A stretch of DNA of 64,000 bases. It comes from Diospyros lotus. Taxonomy: Eukaryota; Streptophyta; Magnoliopsida; Ericales; Ebenaceae. The notes below the pieces were generated by a model. That model did not search any database, was not told where the DNA came from, and saw nothing but the letters and a program-made list of their open reading frames with translations. Shown in pieces: positions 45,994 through 57,744 of this stretch. Positions within the stretch are counted from its first letter, which is position 1, and each line of letters begins with the position of its first letter. A program made the translations under genes and the position numbers. The DNA is taken from positions 33,915,191 to 33,979,190 of the forward strand of contig NC_068346.1 in assembly GCF_014633365.1 (NCBI RefSeq), in the 5' to 3' direction.

Positions 45994-47025
45994 GGTTAAA
46001 TACATCAATAATAATTGAATTTTGTATTATTATTTGATCACTAAACTTTAAAATATTAAAGGTTACTCATTTGTCTATTTCTTATTCATCACTTGTTAAC
46101 TCTTCGTTAGTTGAGCTAACGGCTATGTACACGTGTCAAACGAAAAACACAAATACTGCTAACGTGGGTTGATTGTGCATTAACCGCCAATCATAATTTG
46201 TCACTTGTACTATCCCCAATCCCCACCTCTTCCTCCATTCCCTATCATTTCTCTCCCTCCATTGCTATCGCTGGTGTCTCCTCCACCTGCCTGTTTTCTA
46301 TCTCTCTCTCATCTACTCGGACCGACCCCTTTTATTGGCTAATTTTGTTGCCATCAAACCCACAATTTCCTCACTCCCCCTTTCTCTTTCTCCCTCACCC
46401 GCTACCGCTGGCATCTCATTCACCTTCTTACTCTCTGTGTCTCTCTCTCTCTCACCTACTTGGACCGACCCCTTTTATTGCCTAATTTTGTCACCATCAA
46501 ACCCATCTCATCATTTTTCCTCTCGCCTCTGTTTTCGTTGGCATTAGTAGACCCGTCATTTGCAGTCGTTGCACCCACCGCTGCTGCCATCGACTTTCAC
46601 TATAGTTTAAGCCATCGCAAAATCAGGCAGCAAAGGAGGCCTCGATCCAAGTAGATAAGAGCGAGAGAGAGATAGAGAATGAGACAAAAAGTAGGCGAAG
46701 GGCAGGTGGTGGAGACGCCAGCGGTAACGACTAGAGGATAGAGGGGAGAATGAGGGAAGGAGGAAAAGATGGGTTTGGTGGGGATTGGGGGTAGTATATG
46801 TGGCAGATTATGGTTGGCAGTTAATGCACAATCAGCCCATGCCAGCGCCACGTGTGTTTTTCATTTGACACGTGTACATAACCGTTAGCCCAACTAACAG
46901 AGAGTAATGAGTGATGGATGAAAAACGATTTTAAAAGATGAATGAGTAACGAATAACATTTTAAAATTTAGTTACCAAGTAATAATAAAATGCAAAGTTA
47001 AGTGATTATTGATGTATTTAATCCT
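45994..47025. mobile_element. Non-autonomous MULE with very long inverted repeats
   Basis: The ends read GGTTAAATACATCAATAAT and, reversed from the right, AGGATTAAATACATCAATAAT. Inverted similarity continues inward for over 300 bp on each side: GTGCATTAACCGCCAA, CCCCAATCCCCACC, GGTGTCTCCTCCACCTGC and TATCTCTCTCTC on the left all have reversed counterparts on the right. The flanks are AAGGGTTTG (45985-45993) and AAGGGTTTTG (47026-47035), a Mutator-sized duplication with one added T. The left arm also has an internal duplication of a CGGACCGACCCCTTTTATTG segment. No transposase. Transcribed, it would fold into a long hairpin. Confidence 0.85.
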
Positions 47026-47194
47026 AAGGGTTTTGCTTAACTAATGGTTTTGAGACACTCGTATAAAGTGTATTTAAAAATATTTTACTTATTAATATTA
47101 ATTATCCAATTGCTAAAAACAAAGTGTATTGATTGACACCCAAAACTCCTTATCTAAACATTAAATTTAAGCGTAAAGTTAATTATTGTCTTAA

Positions 47195-47416
47195 GAGCAA
47201 TGGTTAAATACTAATAAATATATTTTATTTTCAGATAAGATATATTTATTGTATCTCGTTTTTAACGTTCAAATAATTTTATTAGTTGATGAAAAAAATA
47301 TTATGTTTTGAACTATTTAATCAATTAATAAAATTGTTTGAATATTGAAAATAAAATGTAATAAATACACTTTATTTAAAAATAAGACGTGTTATTGATA
47401 TTTAACCATTGCCCTC
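47195..47416. mobile_element. Tourist-like MITE with TAA duplication
   Basis: The 222-bp element starts GAGCAATGGTTAAATA and ends, reversed, GAGGGCAATGGTTAAATA. It is nearly palindromic, including TTCAAATAATTTTATTAG against its reverse near 47270-47342. TAA flanks both ends (47192-47194, 47417-47419), as in PIF/Harbinger-derived MITEs. A diverged relative may lie at 27705-27895. Confidence 0.75.
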
Positions 47417-47419
47417 TAA

Positions 47420-48675
47420 AATAAAATAAGATTTGTAAGAGTTCATTAAGATAATTTGATTATACGAAAGGACTAATGCTCTTGAGTCACAACCTACCCT
47501 ATAGAGGAATTGCCTTTTAGATTGACTACACCTTCTATTAAGCTGCAGTGGCAAAGTTATTCGTCACTTTACCCTTTAAACTCAACTAGTAATGGTAGGA
47601 ACATATTAGGAATAGAAGTAACAAGTGAGGATGCTATGTAGGTCATTTGGGCTAACACCTTGGTGTAACAGTATCTTGTTCGATTGAATCCATTTAAATG
47701 TCTATTTATGATAGCATGAATTGAGTTTTCATTATCTAATTTGGTAGCTCTACTAGTGGTTTCTCTCCCACAAAGTCTTGAGATCTCAAATTCAAGTTTA
47801 GTGTTCAATGGTTACTTGAGTGGTTGCTGACCATACGATTGATGGGATTATAGCATTGGAAATAAGAGTAATGTTACTTGCGATTGACACTCATGTCGAC
47901 ACCCCATTAATTAATTATCAATATGCCTCTCACTTGAATGATTTAATGAGAGGTGTATTGATAATTCATTCAAGCAATAAATGTAGATAATTAATATTGC
48001 CTTAGATAATTTACAACAAAGGTATTTTAAATGCTTTTGATAGTTAGTGTGTCGACTCTTATTAGGTTATAGAGAAGTATATGTGTTCTTTTTTTGTTTA
48101 GAATTCAATGTACAAGACTACTATTAGCTAGGTTGTATTGTTTGGAACATTTGGATTTTAACCCAAATTCACTCTAGATTTGGACCAAAAAATCAAAGGA
48201 TTTGAAACGTCACCTACACTATGAGCTTTTTTATTTTTTTTTCTTCATAGGTGTCATTTTAAATGACAAAATTTAAAGTTAAAGTATTTTAAATAATAGA
48301 ATTTGAAATGACATCATTTCAAATCAGTCTATTCAAAATACAATCTTAATTTGTTTCATATGCAACCATTTCTTTGTTTTTGCAAGTAGATTGGTTTAAA
48401 TTCATGACATTTCAAACACAAAAATGAAACCTTAAACCACTGTCAAAGCTCGCTTAAAATTTATTTAGAAAGGAATTTTAGTCACATACATAATATATAT
48501 CTACATGTATGGCACAAATAATATGACATTTGGATAGATTCATATGACATAGTAATGTTTTCATTTAGAATTTGAAATTTTAAATCCATTGTCTAGATAT
48601 ATTATTGTTGGAAGTATTTAGATTTGTGTCTTAATTTGCCACGGGGCCATAGGAAGAGAGAGTATGGTCTAAATA
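47420..48675. other. Gene-free interval with a 20-bp-arm hairpin
   Basis: No gene recognised. AATTATCAATATGCCTCTCA (47913-47932) pairs with 47947-47966 at 18 of 20 positions across a 14-base loop; this may be the core of a small MITE. Confidence 0.5.
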
Positions 48676-48686
48676 AGACAATTTTG

Positions 48687-48875
48687 ACCCCCCGAGTCTG
48701 AGTTGCGTGGCTCAAGGGTGGAACTTAAGTGCTTGCTGGCCACCCCCCCAATCAATCGTGCACGGGTTCGATTCCTTGGGTATGCAGCCTCTTGCGATTT
48801 ACCTTTTTTTGTCAAAAATTAAGGGGCTAAGCCGTGGCGACGCTCGTGATGGAATATCATCCAAAAAAAAAAATG
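48687..48875 (+). mobile_element. tRNA-derived SINE, complete with target duplication
   Basis: The 5' part has a polymerase III A-box-like TGGCTCAAGGGTGG (48709-48722) and a B-box GGTTCGATTCC (48766-48776). A non-tRNA body of roughly 85 bp follows, then an A-run of about 11 (48863-48873). The 11-bp sequence AGACAATTTTG is duplicated exactly on both sides (48676-48686, 48876-48886). No coding capacity; it needs LINE enzymes to move. The exact duplication suggests a fairly young insertion. Confidence 0.92.
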
Positions 48876-48889
48876 AGACAATTTTGTTA

Positions 48890-50355
48890 ATAACGCAAAA
48901 CTTCTTACCAAACAAGCAAGCGACCTAACTACACAAAACTCTTTGCTTTACTAGGGAGGAGAAGAATTGCTTTTATATGCAACTTTATTTTAACTTTGTA
49001 AAGAAATGTTTATGCACAAGATAAGATGGTTCTAGAGGAATTTCAATATCATTTCACATTTTGTTCCTAAGGTAAATGGAGCTTAACGTATTTACTCGGC
49101 TTGCCCTTAGGTGTAGTAGCAGGATTGGACATCTTTTTGCTAAACTTTTGAGTTCTTACTCTCTAATATAATTCAAATTGATCAATTCGAGTCGGTTGGT
49201 TAAGTTGCTTGGGGTTCAAAGCTTGTGTTAGTTTTAATGATTTTTTGAGGTGAGTGTCTATTTTTGGCATCCTCTTTCGTTGTTGTCCTAGTTTTTGCTT
49301 GTAGGAAAGTTTTGTTTCGTCTAGTATTAGATTGTGTTAGCCTTATATTGCTTTCCCGCTAGTTTTGTAGTTTTGGTTGTTAATTTTCTAATATTTGGAG
49401 GTCGGTACTTCTCTATGTTTTTTACTCGAGCTAGTCTTAGTGCATTTGCCCTTGAGACTTTTTTTGATTTATACTCAAAAAAAAAAGAAAAAGAAAAAAA
49501 GTTACCTTTACTAACAAAAACACATTTAAACCCTAAAGTAAACTTGACCCTAACGTTGCCACCTTGAACAACCATCCGGAAACAATCATCATCACCACCA
49601 TCATAAAAAAGTAGGAAATTTTTGAACACTAGCTAGGTGCCCCTTCAACTGGATTAAGTCTCCTTCCCCCAAGCAACCAGGTGCCACCAACACATTCAAA
49701 CCCTTCATTGTCATCGTACAACCCTTGCTCCATGATCAATAAAGGATTGCTCCTCTTGTCTTCATCAGTCATCATTTACCCAACATTTATTTCACATCCC
49801 AAAAAATACCCTACCTTGTTGTAGTGAGATGTAAAAATAGACCAGACATAAAAGGTCAAGTAATAACCAGAAGACAAAATTTAAAAAAAAAAAAAAAAGC
49901 CTCTCGTTAATGATGACCAATAATCAATGGATAATATGTAGATGAGGGGAGAAGAAACCTAGAAATAGGGGACCTTAGATGTAACACTTTAGTCTAATAT
50001 AGTTAATTTTTTCATAACTCTAGTGTGGATTGTTCCTCTAGAGATCTTGTTTTCGATTGTGTTAGGTGGTAGCCTAGTTGGTTTATTCATTTATTATTAT
50101 TATTATTATTATTTTATATTGATCTAGTAAAAAGAAAAGGTGATTAGTTAGTCAGGGGTTTCAAAAACTTTTGGAGAAGAATTAATTGATAATACCAAAA
50201 AGACAGAGAATTTCATTTGGACGTGAAGTTGGTCTTATGGTTTCATTAGTGTGCACTAGGTAAAATAAGTGTACATGCATAATAAACCAAACTAGATATA
50301 ATAAGTAAAAACATAAAAACGATGTGTGGGTAGTGAAGTTTAAATTTTGATTGAA
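48890..50355. other. Gene-free AT-rich interval
   Basis: No gene or bounded repeat recognised. Short A-runs near 49480 and 49880 and a (TTA)n run near 50092-50113. Open frames present are in low-complexity DNA. Confidence 0.5.
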
Positions 50356-50364
50356 AAAGAAGTT

Positions 50365-51617
50365 GAAAAATTTTATTTGCAGTCATGTATTTTTCTTTTT
50401 ACAATCACATTTTACTAAATTTAATATGACTAAAATAAGATAGAGGAAAAAAAAATCCATTTTTACCCTTTATTTGCAGCCACAGATATGTTCTTCTCCA
50501 TTCATCATTGGCGGGGCTCCAGTTGCCTCTCTTGTCGAAATTGCCTGCCCATCTACTCTGTCTTTTCAGCGCCATCGTCGGACTCGTCAGTCGCCTCTCT
50601 TGCATCTCTCGCCGAACTCGTCCACCCATTTACTCAGAGCATGCGTTCATTGGCGTCTGAACGCCAAGATTCAAGGAAGCGAATGGTGTCCGAACCCCAG
50701 GGTTCAAGAAAAATGCATTCTCCTGAACTTTGGGGTTCAGGAAAATGCCTTTTTCCTTAACCTTGGGTTCGGGAGAATTGCATTATCTGAAATGCATTTC
50801 TTTTTTTTTTTTTCAAAGTAACATCCATTTCTTTCTTGTTTTCCTTTCTTTTATTCACAAAGCCAAAGAAAAAAAAATGCACATATCTTCTACATTTTCT
50901 TTCTCCATCCCTCTCACAGGTTCCAAACAAAGACTTTCATAAATTCACTAATCTTCAATAAATCGTAGAGAAAAATAAAAACAAAAACAACTAGTCTCCA
51001 TTTTCTTCGGAACACCCAATTTGTTTTCCATCTCTTTTACTTTCTTTGCATGCAAATTGGGTGTTCCAAAGAAACTAATCTTCAACTTTGCCAGCAAATA
51101 AGGTAAAGGAGATGGAAAACAAATAGGGTGTTCTAAAGAAAAAAGGGATTGGTTGTTTTTGTTTTTGTTTTCGTTTTTATCTATGGTTTATTGAAGATTA
51201 GTGAATTTATGAAAGTTTCTATTTAGAACCTAAGAGAGGGCTATAGAAAGAAAATGTAGAGAATATATGCATTTTTCTTTCTTTGGCTTTACAAAGAAAA
51301 AGAAAGGAAAACACGAAGGAAATATATCTTACTTTGAAAAAAGAAAAAAAAATGCATTTTAGATAATGGTTCTCGAACCCTAGGATTCAAGAGAATGAAC
51401 ACATTTTCCCAATTCTCTCGAACCCCATATGGGCGGGCGATTCCAAAGAGAGAGGTGACAGAGGAGACTGGAGCCGCCGACAATGACAAAAAGAACATCT
51501 CTGTGACTACAAATAAAGGGCAAAAATAGGTTTTTCCTCTATCTTATTTTAGTCATATTAAATTTAGTGAAATATGGTCGTGGAGAGCAAAACACATGGT
51601 TGCAAATAGAATTTCTC
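50365..51617. mobile_element. Near-palindromic MULE-like element
   Basis: The left end GAAAAATTTTATTTGCAGTC mirrors the right end, reversed GAGAAATTCTATTTGCAACC. The 9-bp sequence AAAGAAGTT is duplicated exactly outside both ends (50356-50364, 51618-51626). Inverted similarity runs almost the full length. CTAAATTTAATATGACTAAA near 50415, GGCTCCAGT near 50515, AAGCCAAAGAAA near 50860, TTCATAAATTCACTAATCTT near 50936 and AACACCCAATTTGTTTTCCA near 51010 all have reversed partners between 51095 and 51580. Arms are about 600 bp with a loop of about 60 bp. No transposase. Confidence 0.9.
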
Positions 51618-51626
51618 AAAGAAGTT

Positions 51627-52059
51627 TCTAGTCTTCTACCACCAGGTCAATTTTTAGAGGTTATTCTTATGGTTATCTTCAATGACCTTCTACTTAAAAA
51701 GATCATGTGTCTTGAATGGTTTGCATTTACTTTACATTTTGGACTCTAATCGAGAATATGTTTCTTTTTGAGAAATAATATGCAAAACTAAGGGAAAAGA
51801 GAGATCAGAGGAAAAAATGAACTCAACTCATTTTAGTTAAGGGTTACAAGTATTTATACATAATTGTTATGTACAAGTCAGCTAAGCTTTTAGGTACAAG
51901 TAATATGTATAACACCTAAGTTATGTACAATACAATCAAACTAATATGTATTTTCAACACTCCCCCTAAGCAAACCATCACATGCATCTTATATGTCAAT
52001 ATTGAAATAAATGTAATTAATCCTCGAACCTCAAAGAGCTTTATTAAAGAAGTAACTAG
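51627..52059. other. Gene-free spacer before the LINE
   Basis: AT-rich sequence with no recognised gene. It may include the LINE's target site, but no duplication matching the other end was found. Confidence 0.45.
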
Positions 52060-52080
52060 TTTTTTTTTTTTTTTTTTTTT
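52060..52080 (-). repeat. Poly(A) tail of the LINE
   Basis: A run of 21 T on the plus strand, which is the 3' poly(A) tail of the minus-strand LINE. Confidence 0.85.
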
Positions 52081-55000
52081 GTAAGTGAAAAATATATTAA
52101 CAAGAAAAAATATGATAATGATTACAAAAGACCATAGGGGTAGACCCTGCAAAGAACACACAGAAACAAACACACATACTCACATTAGAAAAGAAACTAT
52201 TATCACCTCAAACATGCGATGCGAAAAATATGAGATGCCAACCGCACATGAGAGAATGTGGGAAGATATTTGATGACTCAAACAAGGCTGACAACAACCA
52301 TGGAAAGCGAAGTCTAGCCCACGATAGGCCTCTATCAAGTCTAAATGAACACATTCATCAAAGCCTACACCATTCCCTAGAAAAATATGATACATGTGAA
52401 ATCTGAACCTTATGATGACAACAACATATGGACATTGCAAGCATGAGGAAAGAGACAAGGGACAGCCTTGCCCGAAACCCTGCACAAAAAAACACATTCA
52501 CAAGCAAGAGAATTAATAGCATTTGAAAAAATATTTAGACAAAGAAAAGTGCTAGTTGAAACATGAAGGCGAAAGTCGCCAAAAATGGGCAAAGGCCAAA
52601 CCTTGCATTGAGCTAGGGAAGCGCATAGAGGACAAATGAGTCCAAATAGCGGTTTGGATCTAACAAGCAATTTGAGCAGGTGAACGGTCACTATCCTTAA
52701 AACATCAGTTGTTATGTTCTTACCACAAAAAATAGACAGTCGCTTGCAAGGAAAGCCGGGTAACCATATTCCACAACGATTTTCCACACCACCTATGGGT
52801 AGCCTAAAAATTACCTCTCGCCCAATTCCTCCAATGCCATCTAAATTTAACCCGCTACCTTAACTGGGACACAACCTACCTAGAGAATGAGCAATCAAAA
52901 AACAAATGGTTGTGGCATTCAAATGCGCTTTTACACATGTAGCATTTGTTAGGAAATGGTAAAAAAAGCTTGAGCTGTTCAAGAGTGGATAAATGCTCAC
53001 GAATAGCCAACTAAAGGATAAATGCATACGGGGGGACCCTTGAGCTATGCCAAACAAGGTGAAACCAAGGGAGTCTACTACGATTAATCTAAAGAGCCCT
53101 CACCATTGATCGCACTATAAAAACACCATCAGAAATAGGAAGCCACCTCGAGAGATCCAAGGATGGCTCGGCATGGATGAGAGAATGAGCTAAAAAGCCT
53201 GGGAAGGAATTGACACATGCCAGTTCCAGGCACCATTGGCAATAAAGCCAAACACCTTAGCAATAGAGGAGATGGAAAGCTGATAGGGAAGCTGACACAA
53301 AAAGTAATCCACCAACACACCCAAGGGATGCTAATTGTCATACCACAGAAAAATCCTACTACCATTTCCCACATTTTAGCCAAATAACTAATGCACCTTA
53401 CCCTTAAGCAGGAGAAGTTTGCACTAGTACCAAGGGCAGGAATAGAGAGTAGGAAGGAACCAAAAACAAGAATCCTTGATCCGAAACAAATGAATCCATT
53501 GAATATAATGGCAAGCATGAGACGCCAGATGAGTTTAGCGACCAGGCCTTGATTCCACATATACAATGGCCGAAGACCTAACCCACCCTAATCTTTAGGG
53601 CAACAAATATCATTCCAAGCAACCTTATCCTTATGAGTGGATAGCTTTGAGCCACTCCAAATAAAAACACAAGTAATTTACTCTAGTTCTTTAATAACTT
53701 TTTTTCGAGAGAATAAAAAGGGATGCCCAGTAGACGTGGATTGTGGAGAGAACATAACAAACTAATTGAAGCCGACTAGCAAAGGATAAGAGACGTCCAC
53801 ACCATAATCCCACTCTGGAACGGACATGATCAAGGATAAAGTGACAATCACTATAGGAGAGTTTCTTGGATATTAGGGGGGTACCTAAATAGCGAATAGA
53901 CAGCGAGCCATGACGAAATCCAGACTCCCTAACTAGCTCATCTGGCAACTCAGGGGAGGAACAACAAACAAAGCAATCACTTTTAGATGGATTAACTTGA
54001 AGCCTGATAATGGTGGCATTGACTTTCCCAAGTAGTTAACCAGACAGGAAGAAATTACACACACTAGCAATGAAATCAAGACCAACCACATCCTAATCCT
54101 GATGGAAGAATTTGATAGTAAATCCATTCAAACTTGGAGCTTTTTTGTTGCCCATAGAAAAGAGAGCAAGCCTAATTTCCTCAGTAGAAACATCCCTAAA
54201 AAGATTAGGTTAACACTCGGAGGGGAGTGAGAAATCCACATACATCATGACCTTATCATGAGAGAATGTAGGCCTCAAAGTTTGGGGACCTAAAAGAGCA
54301 AGAAAATGAGAAAGAAGCATCTGGGACACCTCTTCATCAGACAAAGTAAGAGAACCATCCACTTAGATAAGCCTGTGAATGTGGTGATAGTTTCTCTTTA
54401 ATAACATTTGCTGGAAGAAGAACTGGGAGGTTCGATCTCCTTCACCAACCCATCTCACCCGAGCACGAATACAAGAGAATTCACTCTCCTTGACTAAAGC
54501 CTCTAAATATAATCAAGTTAGCTCCAACTCTTGATGCCTTAATGAGACATCAGATGGGGAAACCAAAAGAAGGCACTGCACTTCATGAAGTTGATCACGA
54601 AAATTCAAAACTCTATAGGTGACTTGACCATGAATATCATTCAAAGACTTGAGATTTTGCTTAACTCTCTTGATCTTGGCGATTAGACGATACATGGGCC
54701 AACAAAGGCATTCTTGACTCCAATTGATGTAGATAGTTTGAATGAAGTGAGGATGCTCCGTGAGGTGATTATTAAATCGAAAGCTACCCCCCGATCTAAA
54801 CTTATTCTCATGCAAAACAACCACATAGGATTGTGATTTGAAATGCCAGGCGAAAAAAAGATAGCACGACTATCTCCGTGGCAAGCTAACCAACTGTCAT
54901 TAACAAGAACACCATCAAGCGTACAAAATATGCTCTTCTTCAGTGCTCATGTTATTCCAAGTAAGAACCGAACCCTAGAATGAGAGATCCTGGAGGGAGG

Positions 55001-55415
55001 AACGAGACAAAAATTCAACAAAATGAGCCATACCAGAAGAAACCGAGGGATTACCTCCCCTCATTTTGGAAACATGACGGCATACATTAAAATCCCCAAG
55101 GAGAACCCAAGGGATGAAATGAACAGATGACACCAAGGAGAACAAGCGATGCCAAAGTCGAAGCTGGCCACCTTTTCATACTTGGCGTAAACACAGGTCA
55201 GAAAGAAAACCAATTGGTTAGTTAAATGAGTACATTTTAAATGCATAAACTGGCGGTTTGAATTGCATATGACTTCCACCACCAAGCGATTTAGGTTGTA
55301 ACCAAACCAGATACAACCGTCAGGGCTATGGTCATAATTCATATTCCAAGACCATCTCAAGAAGATATTTCTAGCGATGATTAAAGAATGACATTCTTAA
55401 ACACGAGTTTCAAGG
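52081..55415 (-). pseudogene. LINE ORF2 pseudogene: endonuclease, reverse transcriptase, zf-RVT
   Basis: Reading down the minus strand: the endonuclease middle part (LLETRV near 55415, WSWNMNYDHSPDGCIWFGYN near 55360), linker sequence, then reverse-transcriptase remnants. The most recognisable is LSIRYLGTPLIS and LSFASRLQLVCYVLSTIHVY (about 53890-53720), the C-terminal block of plant L1-type enzymes. A zf-RVT-type region follows (near 53057-52880). Many stops and frameshifts; the catalytic YADD box is not legible in an open frame. A poly(A) tail ends it at 52060. Read as a dead plant L1-clade LINE. Confidence 0.85.
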
Positions 55416-55439
55416 AGAGTTGTTGTGCCTAGTAAAATG

Positions 55440-55900
55440 GAGGCCCCACCAAAAAAGAGTTTCCAGGCATTGGGGAGTTTCCATCCAAAGTAAGGGACCT
55501 TTTGGGCATCGTGTACCTTTTTGAGCATTATGGAGTTTCTAGCCAAAGAAAGGGACCTTCCGGGCAAGATAAGAAGTTTTCAGGCACAAGGCACCTTCCA
55601 GGCATGATTAATAAGAGTTTTCGAGTAAGGTACCTTTCGGGCATAAGGGACCTTTCAGTCAGATATAGAGACTTTCCGAGCACTGGGGAGTTTCCGGCCA
55701 AAGCAAGGGACCTTCTAGGCATTAGGGAGTTTCCGGCCAAAGCAAGGGATCTTCTAGGCAAGATATGAAGTTTTCGAGCACGAGCCACCTTCCGGGCATG
55801 ACTAAGAGTTTTCAGGTATAAGGGACCTTCTAGGCATGACTAATAGTTTTTGGGCATAAAGGACCTTATAGGCATGACGGTACTTTCCAAGCAAAGGACC
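55440..55900 (+). repeat. Minisatellite in LTR upstream half
   Basis: Degenerate units on the theme GGGAGTTTCCGGCCAAAGCA and GGGACCTTCTAGGCATGA. Two nearly identical 41-bp units adjoin at about 55687-55765. Confidence 0.85.
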
Positions 55901-56174
55901 CTTTTCCAGATTATTGACACGTATCCCCTAAAAGGATCCTCGGGGATTGTGCCTTATAAATACCCATCTATAGGACCAAGCAAGAGTACTTTTTAGTCAC
56001 TTCTAGTAACCTCAAAAAACTTCTCTAATTTGTATTGCAATAGTATCATCTTCTGAATACTAACTTGACCATCAAAGGGTCTTCGCGAGAGGACACCTCC
56101 ATAGACCTTTTAACTTGTTTCATAGTTTTGTCAGCAACATAGGTGGAGAATCAATAAGTGACATCAATTGTTTC

Positions 56175-56350
56175 AAGGCATACCTTCTGGACGTACCTTC
56201 AAGGCATAACATCAAGGCACACCTTCAAGGCATATCATCAGGGCACACTTTCAGGGCATACTCTCAGGGCATACTTTCAAGGCATACTTCCAAGTCATAC
56301 TTTCAGGGCGTACCTTCAAGGCACACTTTCAGGATACACCTTCGGGGTGT
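56175..56350 (+). repeat. Minisatellite in LTR downstream half
   Basis: About eleven units of roughly 16-17 bp, AAGGCATACCTTCAGGG-like. Confidence 0.85.
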
Positions 56351-56458
56351 TAACACTACTCTAGGATGCTGACATTACTTCCAAACAATACCTTATCACC
56401 TCGGATCCTTCCCACTTCACAAAATTTCAATTGTTATATTTTAAGAAAAAACAAGAGT

Positions 56459-56640
56459 AAAACAAAAGTTAAATTATGATGAAAGATAAAGGATCTGGCT
56501 TCCCATTACTTAGTTAGGTGGTTCAAACCCCTAATATTCTAAGCTCCAAAAGTCATGGGGCAGGGGTTGGGGGCATACCACTTCCCTCTTTGGACTAACA
56601 CTTGCTATTACGATTTTTCTTATAAAAAGAGAAAATTTAC
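56459..56640 (-). pseudogene. LINE ORF2 start, endonuclease N-terminus
   Basis: On the minus strand, NIRGLNHLTK (about 56540-56510) matches the WNxRGLN start of plant LINE endonucleases. It is followed by HNLTFV and is cut by the solo LTR at 56453. In the undisturbed order it precedes LLETRV at 55415. Confidence 0.8.
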
Positions 56641-57089
56641 TCATAGTGGGAGAGGAGGGTCGGATGAGGATGGACCTGGGGAGGGATTGTCCCTAATAGG
56701 ATAAGGGGGAGAAGGGTCGGATGAGGATGGGCCTCGAGAGGGATCACCCCTAGCATAATGTGGGGGAGGAGGACCAAGAAAAACCTCTCGGGAGCTAGTT
56801 GCAAAACACTTAGAAACTAACTCACCTTCGGATTGGGAAGGGGAGAAGGGCGCAACTAATAGAGGGTCCGGGTGATCCGGGATGCTAATGGAAGGAAGTT
56901 CTTAATCCTCTTCCATGAGTGAACCGAAGCGATTCACAACCTCAACCGAAGTAGACGGGATGGGAGAGGATGAAAGGGGTAAGCTCAAGGAAGGGGACCC
57001 ACAAACTAGAGTAGGATTGGGGACATCAGGGTCCATAAGGTGATCAAGAGGAGCTTTAAGGGGTAGAGGGGAGCTGGCTCTAAAATTGA

Positions 57090-57744
57090 CTAAGGCTGAG
57101 ATGGAGAAGACACATGTTGAGTCAGTAAGGGTGAAACCAAAGCCTTATGGGGGCAAGTACTAGCTTTATGGCCAAAAATCTTACATTGTGGACAAGCAGT
57201 AAGGACCCATTGATATTCTACTTGGATATGAGCAATTTTTGGTTCACCTGTAACCACATCAATGCCGTGGTATAATTCAATATATGGAGGAAAGAAAGAT
57301 GAGACATGAACCTCAATACAAACTCCAGCGAAACCAAGCCTCATATGCTCTTCAGTCATAGTGTCTGCGTGAATGGGCTTGCCCAAAGAACTCGCAAGTT
57401 TTGATAGTCCCAGGGAGGACCAGTACTCTAAAGGCAAATAAAAAAACTTCACCCATATTAGGATGGATGAATGGGCATCCTTGACAAGAACCATTCCAAC
57501 CTCCCAGCATCTAAGGAATAAAGGCCTCTGAGCAAAGTGCAATGGTCCTCCTTCAAAAACCTACATCATTTGATCACAAGAATTAAAGCGAAAAAAGAAA
57601 AAAAAAACCTTAATTATTTGTGTGGACTTCAACAAGACCAATTTTTTTCTAGAGCTTCATGGCTAAGTTCTGAATAGTGGGAAATAGAAGTCTCTTCTCC
57701 ATGAAGTATCCAAAAAGAGTGTTCTCCCAATAAGCCTCACCTAT
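57090..57744 (-). pseudogene. LINE ORF1 pseudogene, DUF4283 and zinc knuckle
   Basis: An open stretch of 150 codons (57542-57090) plus upstream coding remnant. It starts within the DUF4283 domain (HFAQRPLFLRCWEVGMV, PIHADTMTEEHMRLGFAGVC) and has a CCHC zinc knuckle, CPQCKIFGHKASTCPHK, near 57190-57140. Upstream, MEKRLLFPTIQNLAMKLW (about 57705-57650) is the first part of the same domain, separated by stops. ORF1 proteins of plant LINEs bind RNA. The reading is cut by the solo LTR at 57745 and resumes at 59591. Confidence 0.85.

Larger units (their letters stand above)
55421..56453 (+). mobile_element. Solo LTR in the LINE endonuclease region
   Basis: Starts TGTTGTGCCTAG and ends AAAAAACA. 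The 5-bp AGAGT is duplicated exactly (55416-55420, 56454-56458). A TATA box GCCTTATAAATACCC lies near 55951 and a leader motif AAAGGGTCTTCGCG near 56076-56089. Tandem repeats occupy both sides of the promoter. LINE endonuclease sequence reads on across the gap on the minus strand (WNIRGLNHLTK side to LLETRV side), which confirms the insertion. Confidence 0.92.

Noticed and set aside
47569..47808. 79-codon minus-strand open frame
   Set aside because: No family recognised and the surroundings are MITE-rich intergenic DNA; likely chance.
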